Assembly: GCA_020426065.1 (NCBI GenBank)
Contig: JAGQQT010000282.1
Coordinates: 1-5,745 of the forward strand
Source of the DNA: Planctomycetaceae bacterium
Lineage (GTDB): Bacteria > Planctomycetota > Planctomycetia > Planctomycetales > Planctomycetaceae
Length of the DNA: 5,745 bases
Reading direction: 5' to 3'
A model generated the notes under the pieces. It was not told the DNA's origin. It searched no databases and worked only from the letters and a program-made list of their open reading frames with translations. This document shows, piece by piece, positions 1 through 5,745 of this stretch (its first letter is position 1; the number at the start of each line of letters is the position of its first letter). Both the position numbers and the translations under genes were made by a program.

Positions 1-243
1 AGCATCGATCCGATCGATTACGAGTCGCTTCTCGCATTAGATGAAGCACTTTGTCGACTGGCAAAGATTGATGAGCAACTGGTTCAACTGGTCAAGCTCC
101 GATATTTCACCGGATTAACCATTGAAGACACTGCCCGGATCCTGAACATATCTCCTCGCACCACAAAGCGAAACTGGGCTTATGCCCGCGCCTGGTTGAG
201 ACGGGAAATTGAGGGTGATGAAGAAAATTCAGGTGAAAGTTGA
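1..243 (+). CDS. ECF-type RNA polymerase sigma factor, C-terminal part (5' end outside window)
   Basis: The first frame is open from base 1 to a TGA at 241-243 and gives the last 80 residues of a protein that begins upstream. The visible part reads as sigma region 4. A helical stretch around residues 9-36 (LLALDEALCRLAKID, then LVKLRYFTG) is followed by a helix-turn-helix at about 39-60 (LTIEDTARILNISPRTTKRNW) and a closing helix (AYARAWLRREI). This is the pattern of the ECF-like sigma-70 group common in planctomycetes, where region 4 recognises the -35 promoter element. The last ten residues are acidic and look disordered. The kinase gene starts 82 bases downstream on the same strand, an arrangement frequent in planctomycetes that suggests joint function. 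Region 2 is not visible, so the exact ECF group cannot be assigned. Confidence 0.88.
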   Translation, partial: SIDPIDYESLLALDEALCRLAKIDEQLVQLVKLRYFTGLTIEDTARILNISPRTTKRNWAYARAWLRREIEGDEENSGES

Positions 244-325
244 AGAATTGTGGCCCTGTTCGGATTCAAATATCGCATTTCAGCAGGAAGTGGAATTCTG
301 ACGAAGCCCATCCCAGTCAATCATC

Positions 326-2683
326 ATGAGCAATTCGCTTGAACAATCGATATTTCTCCAGGCTCTGGACATGGAGCCAGGTGAGGACCGTGCGCAGTTT
401 ATTGAGTCGGCCTGTGGTGGAGATTCCATGCTCCAGGCCTCGATTGAGCAACTGCTGCATGCCCATGAACGGCCGGACAACCTGCTGGATCGACCGCTGG
501 CTCATCTCCCGGAGAAGGAGAATCCTGACACCAGCACGATTATCCTGAAGAACGATCGCGGTCAAGAAATGATCGGCTCGTTTGTCGGTCGGTACAAATT
601 AATGGAGCAAATCGGAGAGGGAGGATTCGGGCTGGTATTTGTCGCAGAACAGCAGGAGCCCGTACGCAGAAAAGTTGCTTTGAAGGTCATTAAGCCGGGC
701 ATGGACAGCCGCGAAATCATCGCTAGGTTTGAGGCTGAGCGGCAGGCTCTGGCCCTGATGGACCATCCGAATATCGCACGCGTTCTGGATGCGGGGACAA
801 CTCTGTCCGAACGGCCTTACTTCGTGATGGAGCTGGTTCGCGGGATGCCGATCACGAGGTTCTGTGAAGAGCATGCGTATGATTTGCGATCACGTCTTCA
901 ATTGTTCGTAGCGGTCTGTAATGCAGTTCAACATGCTCACCAGAAGGGGATTATCCATCGGGATCTCAAACCGTCGAATGTTCTGGTCACTCTGCATGAT
1001 GGAGTTGCCGTTCCCAAGGTGATTGACTTTGGTGTCTCGAAGGCACTCAGTCAGAGCCTGACAGCCAAAACGATTTACACCCGTTTCGCCTCAATGATTG
1101 GGACTCCGTTATACATGAGTCCTGAGCAGGCGGTTATGAGCGGGCTGGATGTGGACACGCGAAGTGACATTTACTCTCTGGGTGTATTGCTTTATGAACT
1201 GCTGACGGGATCAACTCCATTCGGACGGGAGCGTTTTGAATCGGTTGGGCTTGATGAGGTGCGTCGGATCATTCGTGAGGAAGATCCTCCCAGGCCCAGT
1301 ACACGTCTGACAACAGCCACTGCCAGTACTTCTGAAATGTCTGCTGCCCGGATGTTGAATTACTCACGGAGCCTGTCCGAGGTCAAGGGAGATCTGGACT
1401 GGATTGTGATGAGGGCGTTGGAGAAAGATCGTCGCCGACGCTACGAATCTGCCAGCGAATTCGCAGATGATGTCCGTCGCTATCTGGCTGATCAACCCGT
1501 CCAGGCCCGCCCCCCATCCCGCTGGTATCAATTGAGAAAATTTGCCCGTCGGAATCAGGGGACCCTGATTGCAGCCATGCTGATTTCAATTTCGATGATT
1601 GGTGCGACGGCAGTCAGTCTCTGGATGGCCGCTGTTGCTTACTCAGAAAAAAATGAGAAGGACGATGCTCTCACACGAGCGGTCCTTCTTAAGGAAGAAA
1701 GTGATGCCGCACGCCAGGAAATTGCTGAATTTGCCACACGAATGAAAGAGGCGAACGTTCTGGTAACGAGCGGGCGAGCTCATGAGGATGCCCAGCGTTG
1801 GGCTGCTGCTTATGCGGACTTTACTTCAGCTATTGAAAAGCAGCCCAATTACTATCTGGGATGGTCTGAGCGTGCCTTCCTCGAAGTCAAACTGGGCTTG
1901 TGGGCACGAGCGGCGAATGATTATTCCAGAGCAATTGATGTCGGCGTTCCGGTAGATAATCCGGCCAACTGGGGAATTCCGCAACTCTTTCTGCTGAGCG
2001 GAGATACCAGCGGTTATCGCGACTACTGCCACACTCTCCTCCAGCAGGCTGAACAACAGGGACAGTCCCCTTCAGTGGCTGTGATTCGCAGCTGTGTTAT
2101 TGCCCCGGAGCCGATAGGCGATCCAGACCAGATGGTTGAGAGTGCATTTCAGGCATTGGAAAAGTCACAGGACAGGCAGCCGTTTCCCGCTCCGCCTCCT
2201 GGCGGACCGATGCCCCCTCCGCCTCCAGGTGGTCCAGATTCCGGTCCCCCGGGTGGAAATTTCAGACCGAACTGGCATCCTCTTGGAGTCAGCCATTATG
2301 TGACGGGGATCGCTCTATATCGGGCAGGAATGTACGAAGAAGCCATCTTTCACCTGGAAAGTGCGATGGATGATCCTCGCTGGCCAGCTCATGACATTAC
2401 ATTCCCGGTCCTGGCGATGGCCTGCCATCGTATTGGTCTTGCTGATGAAGCCAGGAAAGCATTTGAAAAGTCCCAGCAGGAAATTGACAACTGGATCGTT
2501 CTGATGTCCAACGGGTCACCTGGAACGATGCCTATTCCATGGTTTGACTGGATTGAAGTCCAGCTTTTGCATCGCGAAGCTTCCATTCTGTTAACGGGAT
2601 ACGCACCCGCTGATGATCCCCGACTAATTGAGGTCCAGCAACGGGTGGAACGAATGCTGGAAATTGGCGATTTGTCCTATTGA
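326..2683 (+). CDS. Membrane-anchored serine/threonine protein kinase with C-terminal TPR region
   Basis: This 785-residue protein should phosphorylate Ser/Thr on partner proteins in response to a signal. Residues 8-55 are the helical N-terminal segment usual in planctomycete kinases (ALDMEPGEDRAQFIESACGG). The Hanks-type kinase domain runs from about 89 to 390: glycine loop GEGGFG 97-102, VALK lysine K120, likely helix-C glutamate E138, HRDLKPSN 211-218 with catalytic D213, DFG 234-236 and SPE 265-267. All key residues are present, so it should be active. A single hydrophobic segment (about 413-438) crosses the membrane. A charged, probably helical stretch follows, then TPR-like helices at about 483-540 and 653-723, separated by a Pro/Gly-rich linker at 619-645. 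The kinase would be cytoplasmic and the TPR part outside. The start at 326 keeps the conserved N-terminal helix; no good Shine-Dalgarno site precedes it. The substrate is unknown. Confidence 0.93.
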   Translation: MSNSLEQSIFLQALDMEPGEDRAQFIESACGGDSMLQASIEQLLHAHERPDNLLDRPLAHLPEKENPDTSTIILKNDRGQEMIGSFVGRYKLMEQIGEGGFGLVFVAEQQEPVRRKVALKVIKPGMDSREIIARFEAERQALALMDHPNIARVLDAGTTLSERPYFVMELVRGMPITRFCEEHAYDLRSRLQLFVAVCNAVQHAHQKGIIHRDLKPSNVLVTLHDGVAVPKVIDFGVSKALSQSLTAKTIYTRFASMIGTPLYMSPEQAVMSGLDVDTRSDIYSLGVLLYELLTGSTPFGRERFESVGLDEVRRIIREEDPPRPSTRLTTATASTSEMSAARMLNYSRSLSEVKGDLDWIVMRALEKDRRRRYESASEFADDVRRYLADQPVQARPPSRWYQLRKFARRNQGTLIAAMLISISMIGATAVSLWMAAVAYSEKNEKDDALTRAVLLKEESDAARQEIAEFATRMKEANVLVTSGRAHEDAQRWAAAYADFTSAIEKQPNYYLGWSERAFLEVKLGLWARAANDYSRAIDVGVPVDNPANWGIPQLFLLSGDTSGYRDYCHTLLQQAEQQGQSPSVAVIRSCVIAPEPIGDPDQMVESAFQALEKSQDRQPFPAPPPGGPMPPPPPGGPDSGPPGGNFRPNWHPLGVSHYVTGIALYRAGMYEEAIFHLESAMDDPRWPAHDITFPVLAMACHRIGLADEARKAFEKSQQEIDNWIVLMSNGSPGTMPIPWFDWIEVQLLHREASILLTGYAPADDPRLIEVQQRVERMLEIGDLSY
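2180..2260 (+). repeat. Pro/Gly-rich low-complexity segment inside the kinase gene
   Basis: Kinase residues 619-645 are almost only proline and glycine, with PPPGGP-type units (APPPGGPMPPPPPGGP, then SGPPGGNF). The segment separates the two TPR-like helical parts and should be an extended, flexible linker. It resembles the longer Pro/Gly-rich region in the CotH-type gene of this window and shares a 15-base identical string with it (2249-2263 versus 5130-5144). Confidence 0.8.
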
Positions 2684-2743
2684 ACAGCGAGAACCAACTC
2701 GTTGATTCAAAAGGCTCAATTCTGCTCATCCCGGGAAACCTGA

Positions 2744-2776
2744 GGCCGGAAACTGCAATTTTTCATTTTTCTGGCC
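2744..2776 (+). other. Possible RNA hairpin between the kinase and DUF4956 genes
   Basis: GGCCGGAAA (2744-2752) can pair with TTTCTGGCC (2768-2776), giving nine base pairs with one G-U and a 15-base loop. It starts 60 bases after the kinase stop. No T-run follows the stem, so it is not a standard intrinsic terminator. It could slow or process a readthrough transcript, or be chance. Confidence 0.25.
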
Positions 2777-2870
2777 CGCTTTGTTCGCCAATAACGCATT
2801 CCAGACTGAAGAAGTCGCAAATAGTTTCGACTCTCACTGGAATCAGAACAATGTTTCCGCTCGGGCGGAA

Positions 2871-3581
2871 ATGACAAGTGAATTGAAAGCTGCCATGGAG
2901 TTTCTTGAGGTCCCAATCTTTGATGATGATGTTTTCAAACTGCTGGTCCGGTTTGGAATCAATCTGTTCTTTCTGACTCTGATAGTGGTCTACGCTCTCT
3001 ACCCAAGTCAGCGGGAGCGTGATTTTGCATTCACGGCGGTGATGTTAAATATCATCGTGTTCTTTATCTGTTTCACGATGAAAAAACTCGAGCTGGATTT
3101 AGGTTTGGCACTGGGGTTGTTTGCCGTATTTGGAGTTCTTCGATACCGAACGGATGCCATTCGCGTCAAAGAGATGACCTACCTGTTTATTGTGATTGGG
3201 ATTGCCGTCATCAATTCGCTCTCTAACAAAAGCACCAGCTATACCGAAGTGCTGCTGGTGAACTCACTCATCTTTGTCGCCGCGATTCTTAAAGAATGGA
3301 TGGTGGGGTGGATTCCGGAAAAGCCATCTAAAACAAATGGAGTGAAAAAGGGAAAAAACAAGGCAGGCCAGAAGCAGGGGAAGGAACGGAAGGTTCCTCG
3401 ATACACGATTCAATACGACCGACTGGAATGGCTGGGAGATGCTCACCGTGAATCCCTGCTGAATGACCTGAGATCCCGAACTGGTATGGTCGTGACCAAA
3501 GTTGAAATCAAATCAATCGATCTGGTTCAGAACAAAGCCACGTTAGTGATCTGGACGAACAGTGAACCGCAGAGCAACTGA
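2871..3581 (+). CDS. DUF4956-type multi-pass membrane protein
   Basis: The 236-residue protein matches my memory of DUF4956, an uncharacterised membrane family. Hydrophobic segments lie at about 25-44, 52-70, 75-91, 102-117 and 124-142; family-like phrases include LLVRFGINLFFL, LFAVFGVLRYRTDAIRVKEM and TYLFIVIGIAVIN. A very basic linker follows (151-174, 10 of 24 residues Lys/Arg), then a small soluble C-terminal domain (175-236, with LLNDLRSRTGMVVTKVEIKSIDL), also usual for the family and probably cytoplasmic by the positive-inside rule. ATG 2871 is chosen as start. ATG 2895 would give MEFLEVPIFDDD, close to typical family N-termini, and TTG 2781 would add 30 residues without clear family character. 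DUF4956 genes often neighbour CotH and VTC polyphosphate polymerase genes, and CotH follows here. No biochemical role is established; a membrane partner of that module is inference. Confidence 0.85.
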   Translation: MTSELKAAMEFLEVPIFDDDVFKLLVRFGINLFFLTLIVVYALYPSQRERDFAFTAVMLNIIVFFICFTMKKLELDLGLALGLFAVFGVLRYRTDAIRVKEMTYLFIVIGIAVINSLSNKSTSYTEVLLVNSLIFVAAILKEWMVGWIPEKPSKTNGVKKGKNKAGQKQGKERKVPRYTIQYDRLEWLGDAHRESLLNDLRSRTGMVVTKVEIKSIDLVQNKATLVIWTNSEPQSN

Positions 3582-3695
3582 TTTGCACGCGCCCCAATAA
3601 GATTAGAACGTCAAAGAGAGAACTCAATGGTGGATATCCCAGACTGCTTCCTCGTGAACTCAACTGTTAGACCAGCCTCGACCAACTCTACGAGA

Positions 3696-3703
3696 AGAAG
3701 GAA
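3696..3703 (+). promoter_or_regulatory. Shine-Dalgarno site deciding the CotH-type gene start
   Basis: AGAAGGAA ends four bases before ATG 3708; its AAGGA core (3698-3702) is five bases away. It favours 3708 over the in-frame ATG at 3627, which is preceded only by a weaker AGAGAG. Translation from 3708 also puts a classic signal peptide (MKKLVACITF) at the N-terminus. Confidence 0.6.
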
Positions 3704-3707
3704 CCAG

Positions 3708-5567
3708 ATGAAAAAACTAGTGGCATGCATAACGTTTGCTGGATTTGCCTGTGTCATGGCGTCCCTGTCAGCACAACTTGCTCAACCCGAAGGTCAGCCA
3801 GGCGCACAGAAATCTGATGCAGAGCCCGATTTCCCTCAGCAGGTCCCGCCAGATCCCTTCAACAGTTTTCTTGACTCATTGGGATTTCCACCTGGTAATC
3901 CTGATCGGGGTGGATTTGGCCCTCCTCCTGGAATGTTTGGTCCAGGAGGTCCAGGCTCACGTGAGGATCTGAAGCTGGTGAAAAAATACGATCAGAATGA
4001 GAATGGCAGGTTGGACGGTGAAGAGCGAATTGCCGCTCGCGCTGCGGCCAAACAGGAAGGAGAAGGACGTCAAGGCGGATTTCCTCCTCCTGGAGGCGGC
4101 AGACGCGGTCCGGGAAATCGAGAACCGGCTCAACCGGGGCGACTTGTTGATCAGACTGAAGTGAAATCTTATCGGGATGCCAGCCTCTACGAGCCGACTG
4201 TACTGCGAACCCTTTTCTTTGAATTTGAAAACGCCGATTGGGAACAGGAACTGGAAGACTTTCATGGAACAGATGTAGAAGTTCCCGCTACGCTCATTGT
4301 GGATGGAAAAACTTACGAAAACGTGGGCATGAGCTTTCGAGGCATGTCCTCATACGGAATGGTGCCAACTGGTTACAAGCGATCTTTCAATGTTTCAATT
4401 GATCTGGCAGATGAAGAGCAGCGATTGTATGACTACAAGACGCTGAATCTGCTCAACAGCGCTGGTGATCCCTCCTTCATGAGCACGGTGCTCTATTCCC
4501 ACATAGCCAATCAGTATCTGCCGGCTCCAAAGGCAAACCATGTTCACGTCATCATCAATGGTGAGAGCTGGGGCATTTATGTGAATGTCCAGCAGTTCAA
4601 CAAGGAGTTTCTGGCAGAACATTTCGATTCAACTCAGGGAACACGCTGGAAGGTCAGTGGAAGCCCCGGCGGTGATGGTGGATTGAGATATCTTGGCGAT
4701 GAGATCGACGAGTACAAAAAACGATATGAGATCAAATCCAATGATGGGAAAAAGGCATGGCAGGCACTGATCGAATTGTGTCGCACTCTGGATGAAACTC
4801 CGCCTGAAAAGCTTGAGCAAGAACTGGAACCCATACTGGATCTGGATGGAGTCCTCCGATTTCTGGCTCTTGATGTTGCTCTGGTAAACAGTGATGGATA
4901 CTGGACCCGAGCCAGTGACTATTCCCTGTTTCTGGACCATGAGAAACGATTTCATGTTTTCCCGCACGATATGAATGAGGCCTTCTCCGCTGGACATGGT
5001 CCTGGTCCGGGTGGTCCCCCTGGAGGTCCCGGAGGCTTCGGGCCACCGCCTGAAGGATTTCGACCTCCAGAAGGATTTGCCTTCCCTCCTGGGGGGTTCG
5101 GTCCACCACCCGATGGTTTTGGCCCACCTCCGGGTGGAAATTTCCCGGGAGCACCAGAAAATGGTCGGCCTGGAGGCAGGCCAGGTGGGCCGGGTGGGCC
5201 AGGACATGGAGGATTCGATCTCGATCCACTCATTTCGCTTGATAATCCCCGAATGCCTTTACGCAGCAAGCTTCTGGCTGTTCCCTCTTTGCGTGCGAAG
5301 TATCTGAAATATGTCCGTGAAATCGCTGATAAGTCACTGGCATGGGATCAGATTCAGCCTGTGCTCGCACTGCACACCCAGCTGATACAGGATGAGGTTG
5401 CTGCCGATACCCGCAAACTCTATTCACTGGAAGCATTCCAGAGAGCAGTCTTACTGGATTTAGGAAAAGAGGAAACAAGGGAACAGTCCATTCAGGGATT
5501 TCTGGAAAAGCGACGAGATTATCTTCATAAGTACAGGGATCCAGAAAGCAAGGTCAGGGGCAACTAA
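3708..5567 (+). CDS. Exported CotH-type kinase-like protein with EF-hand and Pro/Gly-rich insert
   Basis: From ATG 3708 the protein has 619 residues. Residues 1-22 form a signal peptide (Lys-Lys, hydrophobic core, likely cut after SLSA). A Pro/Gly-rich stretch (61-84) leads to a canonical EF-hand loop at 95-106 (DQNENGRLDGEE), then a second Gly/Pro/Arg-rich linker (about 121-143). The CotH-like domain spans about 160-430: RGMSSYG 211-217, K224 in GYKRSF, INGESWGIYVNVQQF 283-297, NSDGYW 394-399 and HDMNEAF 420-426. By analogy K224, D396 and D421 are candidate nucleotide or metal ligands. A Pro/Gly-rich insert (429-502) precedes a helical C-terminal part (503-619). Bacillus CotH phosphorylates spore-coat proteins; here a role in phosphorylating exported proteins is inferred. 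An alternative start at 3627 adds 27 residues that look unlike a signal peptide. It lies 126 bases after the DUF4956 gene, plausibly in one operon. Confidence 0.88.
   Translation: MKKLVACITFAGFACVMASLSAQLAQPEGQPGAQKSDAEPDFPQQVPPDPFNSFLDSLGFPPGNPDRGGFGPPPGMFGPGGPGSREDLKLVKKYDQNENGRLDGEERIAARAAAKQEGEGRQGGFPPPGGGRRGPGNREPAQPGRLVDQTEVKSYRDASLYEPTVLRTLFFEFENADWEQELEDFHGTDVEVPATLIVDGKTYENVGMSFRGMSSYGMVPTGYKRSFNVSIDLADEEQRLYDYKTLNLLNSAGDPSFMSTVLYSHIANQYLPAPKANHVHVIINGESWGIYVNVQQFNKEFLAEHFDSTQGTRWKVSGSPGGDGGLRYLGDEIDEYKKRYEIKSNDGKKAWQALIELCRTLDETPPEKLEQELEPILDLDGVLRFLALDVALVNSDGYWTRASDYSLFLDHEKRFHVFPHDMNEAFSAGHGPGPGGPPGGPGGFGPPPEGFRPPEGFAFPPGGFGPPPDGFGPPPGGNFPGAPENGRPGGRPGGPGGPGHGGFDLDPLISLDNPRMPLRSKLLAVPSLRAKYLKYVREIADKSLAWDQIQPVLALHTQLIQDEVAADTRKLYSLEAFQRAVLLDLGKEETREQSIQGFLEKRRDYLHKYRDPESKVRGN
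3990..4025 (+). other. EF-hand calcium-binding loop coding segment
   Basis: Codons 95-106 of the CotH-type protein give D-x-N-x-N-G-x-L-x-x-x-E, with Asp at loop position 1, Asn at 3 and 5, Gly at 6, Leu at 8, Asp at 9 and Glu at 12. This fits the canonical 12-residue EF-hand loop. The flanks (LKLVKKY before, RIAARAAAKQ after) can form the two helices. Only one loop is seen; EF-hands usually pair, so it may pair between molecules or act alone as in some secreted planctomycete proteins. Confidence 0.8.
4992..5213 (+). repeat. Pro/Gly-rich degenerate repeat in the CotH-type gene
   Basis: Codons 429-502 encode imperfect units of the form GGFGPPP(E/D)GF and PPGG, ending in GRPGGRPGGPGGPG. The stretch begins just after the HDMNEAF motif and ends just before FDLDPLISLDNP. 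It should be disordered or extended. The GGN/CCN codons also create a long open frame on the opposite strand, which is a composition artefact. Confidence 0.85.
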
Positions 5568-5704
5568 TCGAGTGCAACTTGTACGCTCTCTCAGTACCGC
5601 CAACAGAATGTCACAGAGTCCACAGGAGTGTATGGAGCAGTTCCAGGTCTCTACGTTCAATCGAATCCTCTTCACTTCCGACTGCCATCAGGCATTCAGT
5701 GGTG

Positions 5705-5745
5705 ATGTCGCATTCTCCTCCACGATTACAAGGTAATGGGAGGGT
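5705..5745 (+). CDS. Possible start of a further gene, cut by the window edge
   Basis: An ATG at 5705 opens a frame that stays open to the last base and encodes MSHSPPRLQGNGR plus part of a Val codon. The frame has no stop back to the end of the CotH-type gene, and GTG codons sit at 5699 and 5702, so the start is uncertain. No strong Shine-Dalgarno site is visible. From context a VTC-type polyphosphate polymerase gene is a reasonable guess, since such genes accompany DUF4956 and CotH genes, but 13 residues cannot identify it. The intervening 5568-5704 shows no convincing terminator or RNA gene. Confidence 0.3.
   Translation, partial: MSHSPPRLQGNGR

Noticed and set aside
2781..2870. 30-residue N-terminal extension of the DUF4956 protein from TTG 2781
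   Set aside because: It needs a rare start codon, adds polar sequence without family character, and ATG codons at 2871 and 2895 give a normal N-terminus.
3583..3612. TTGCAC followed by AT-rich sequence as a promoter before the CotH-type gene
   Set aside because: No -10 element sits at a suitable spacing; the match is too weak to call.
3627..3707. 27-residue N-terminal extension of the CotH-type protein from ATG 3627
   Set aside because: The extension is polar and would bury the signal peptide; ATG 3708 has a better Shine-Dalgarno site and a normal signal sequence.
4629..5229. Two long minus-strand frames opposite the CotH-type domain
   Set aside because: They are overlapping shadows of a well-supported + strand gene, and their translations show no domain.
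4952..5269. Long Pro/Gly-rich open frame on the minus strand opposite the CotH-type gene
   Set aside because: GGN and CCN codons are complementary, so the Pro/Gly insert gives an open Pro/Gly frame on the other strand; the + strand frame carries the signal peptide and conserved core.
5608..5736. 42-codon frame ending in TAATG near the right edge
   Set aside because: The peptide has no recognisable features, its length is expected by chance, and it overlaps the more plausible open frame from 5705.

Overview
The window looks like chromosomal DNA of a planctomycete (Planctomycetota), at roughly even GC. The main evidence is the serine/threonine kinase: its architecture and stock phrases (PGMDSREIIARFEAERQALA, GDLDWIVM.ALEKDR, RRYLAD.PV.A.PPS, RKFARRN) are typical of the kinase-TM-TPR proteins that planctomycetes carry in many copies. 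It also follows an ECF-type sigma factor, another planctomycete habit. This is assignment from remembered family features; no database was searched.

Layout: all genes read on the + strand. Positions 1-243 are the 3' end of an ECF sigma factor (region 4 helix-turn-helix). Positions 326-2683 encode a 785-residue membrane-anchored Ser/Thr kinase with a C-terminal TPR region split by a Pro/Gly-rich linker. After a 187-base gap holding a possible hairpin, 2871-3581 encode a multi-pass membrane protein of the DUF4956 type. After another gap with a clear Shine-Dalgarno site, 3708-5567 encode an exported CotH-type kinase-like protein with a signal peptide, an EF-hand calcium loop and a large Pro/Gly-rich insertion next to the catalytic motif. 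The last 178 bases are mostly non-coding; an open frame starting at 5705 may be the first codons of another gene.

How they may work together: the sigma factor and kinase form a plausible signalling pair, with a cytoplasmic kinase, one membrane segment and an outer TPR sensor. DUF4956 and CotH genes are known to sit together, often with a VTC-type polyphosphate polymerase gene, so the second half looks like a cell-surface module whose third member may begin at the right edge. Similar Pro/Gly-rich segments occur in the kinase and the CotH protein, both in parts predicted to lie outside the cytoplasm. That is the most unusual link between the two halves, though low-complexity convergence could explain it.
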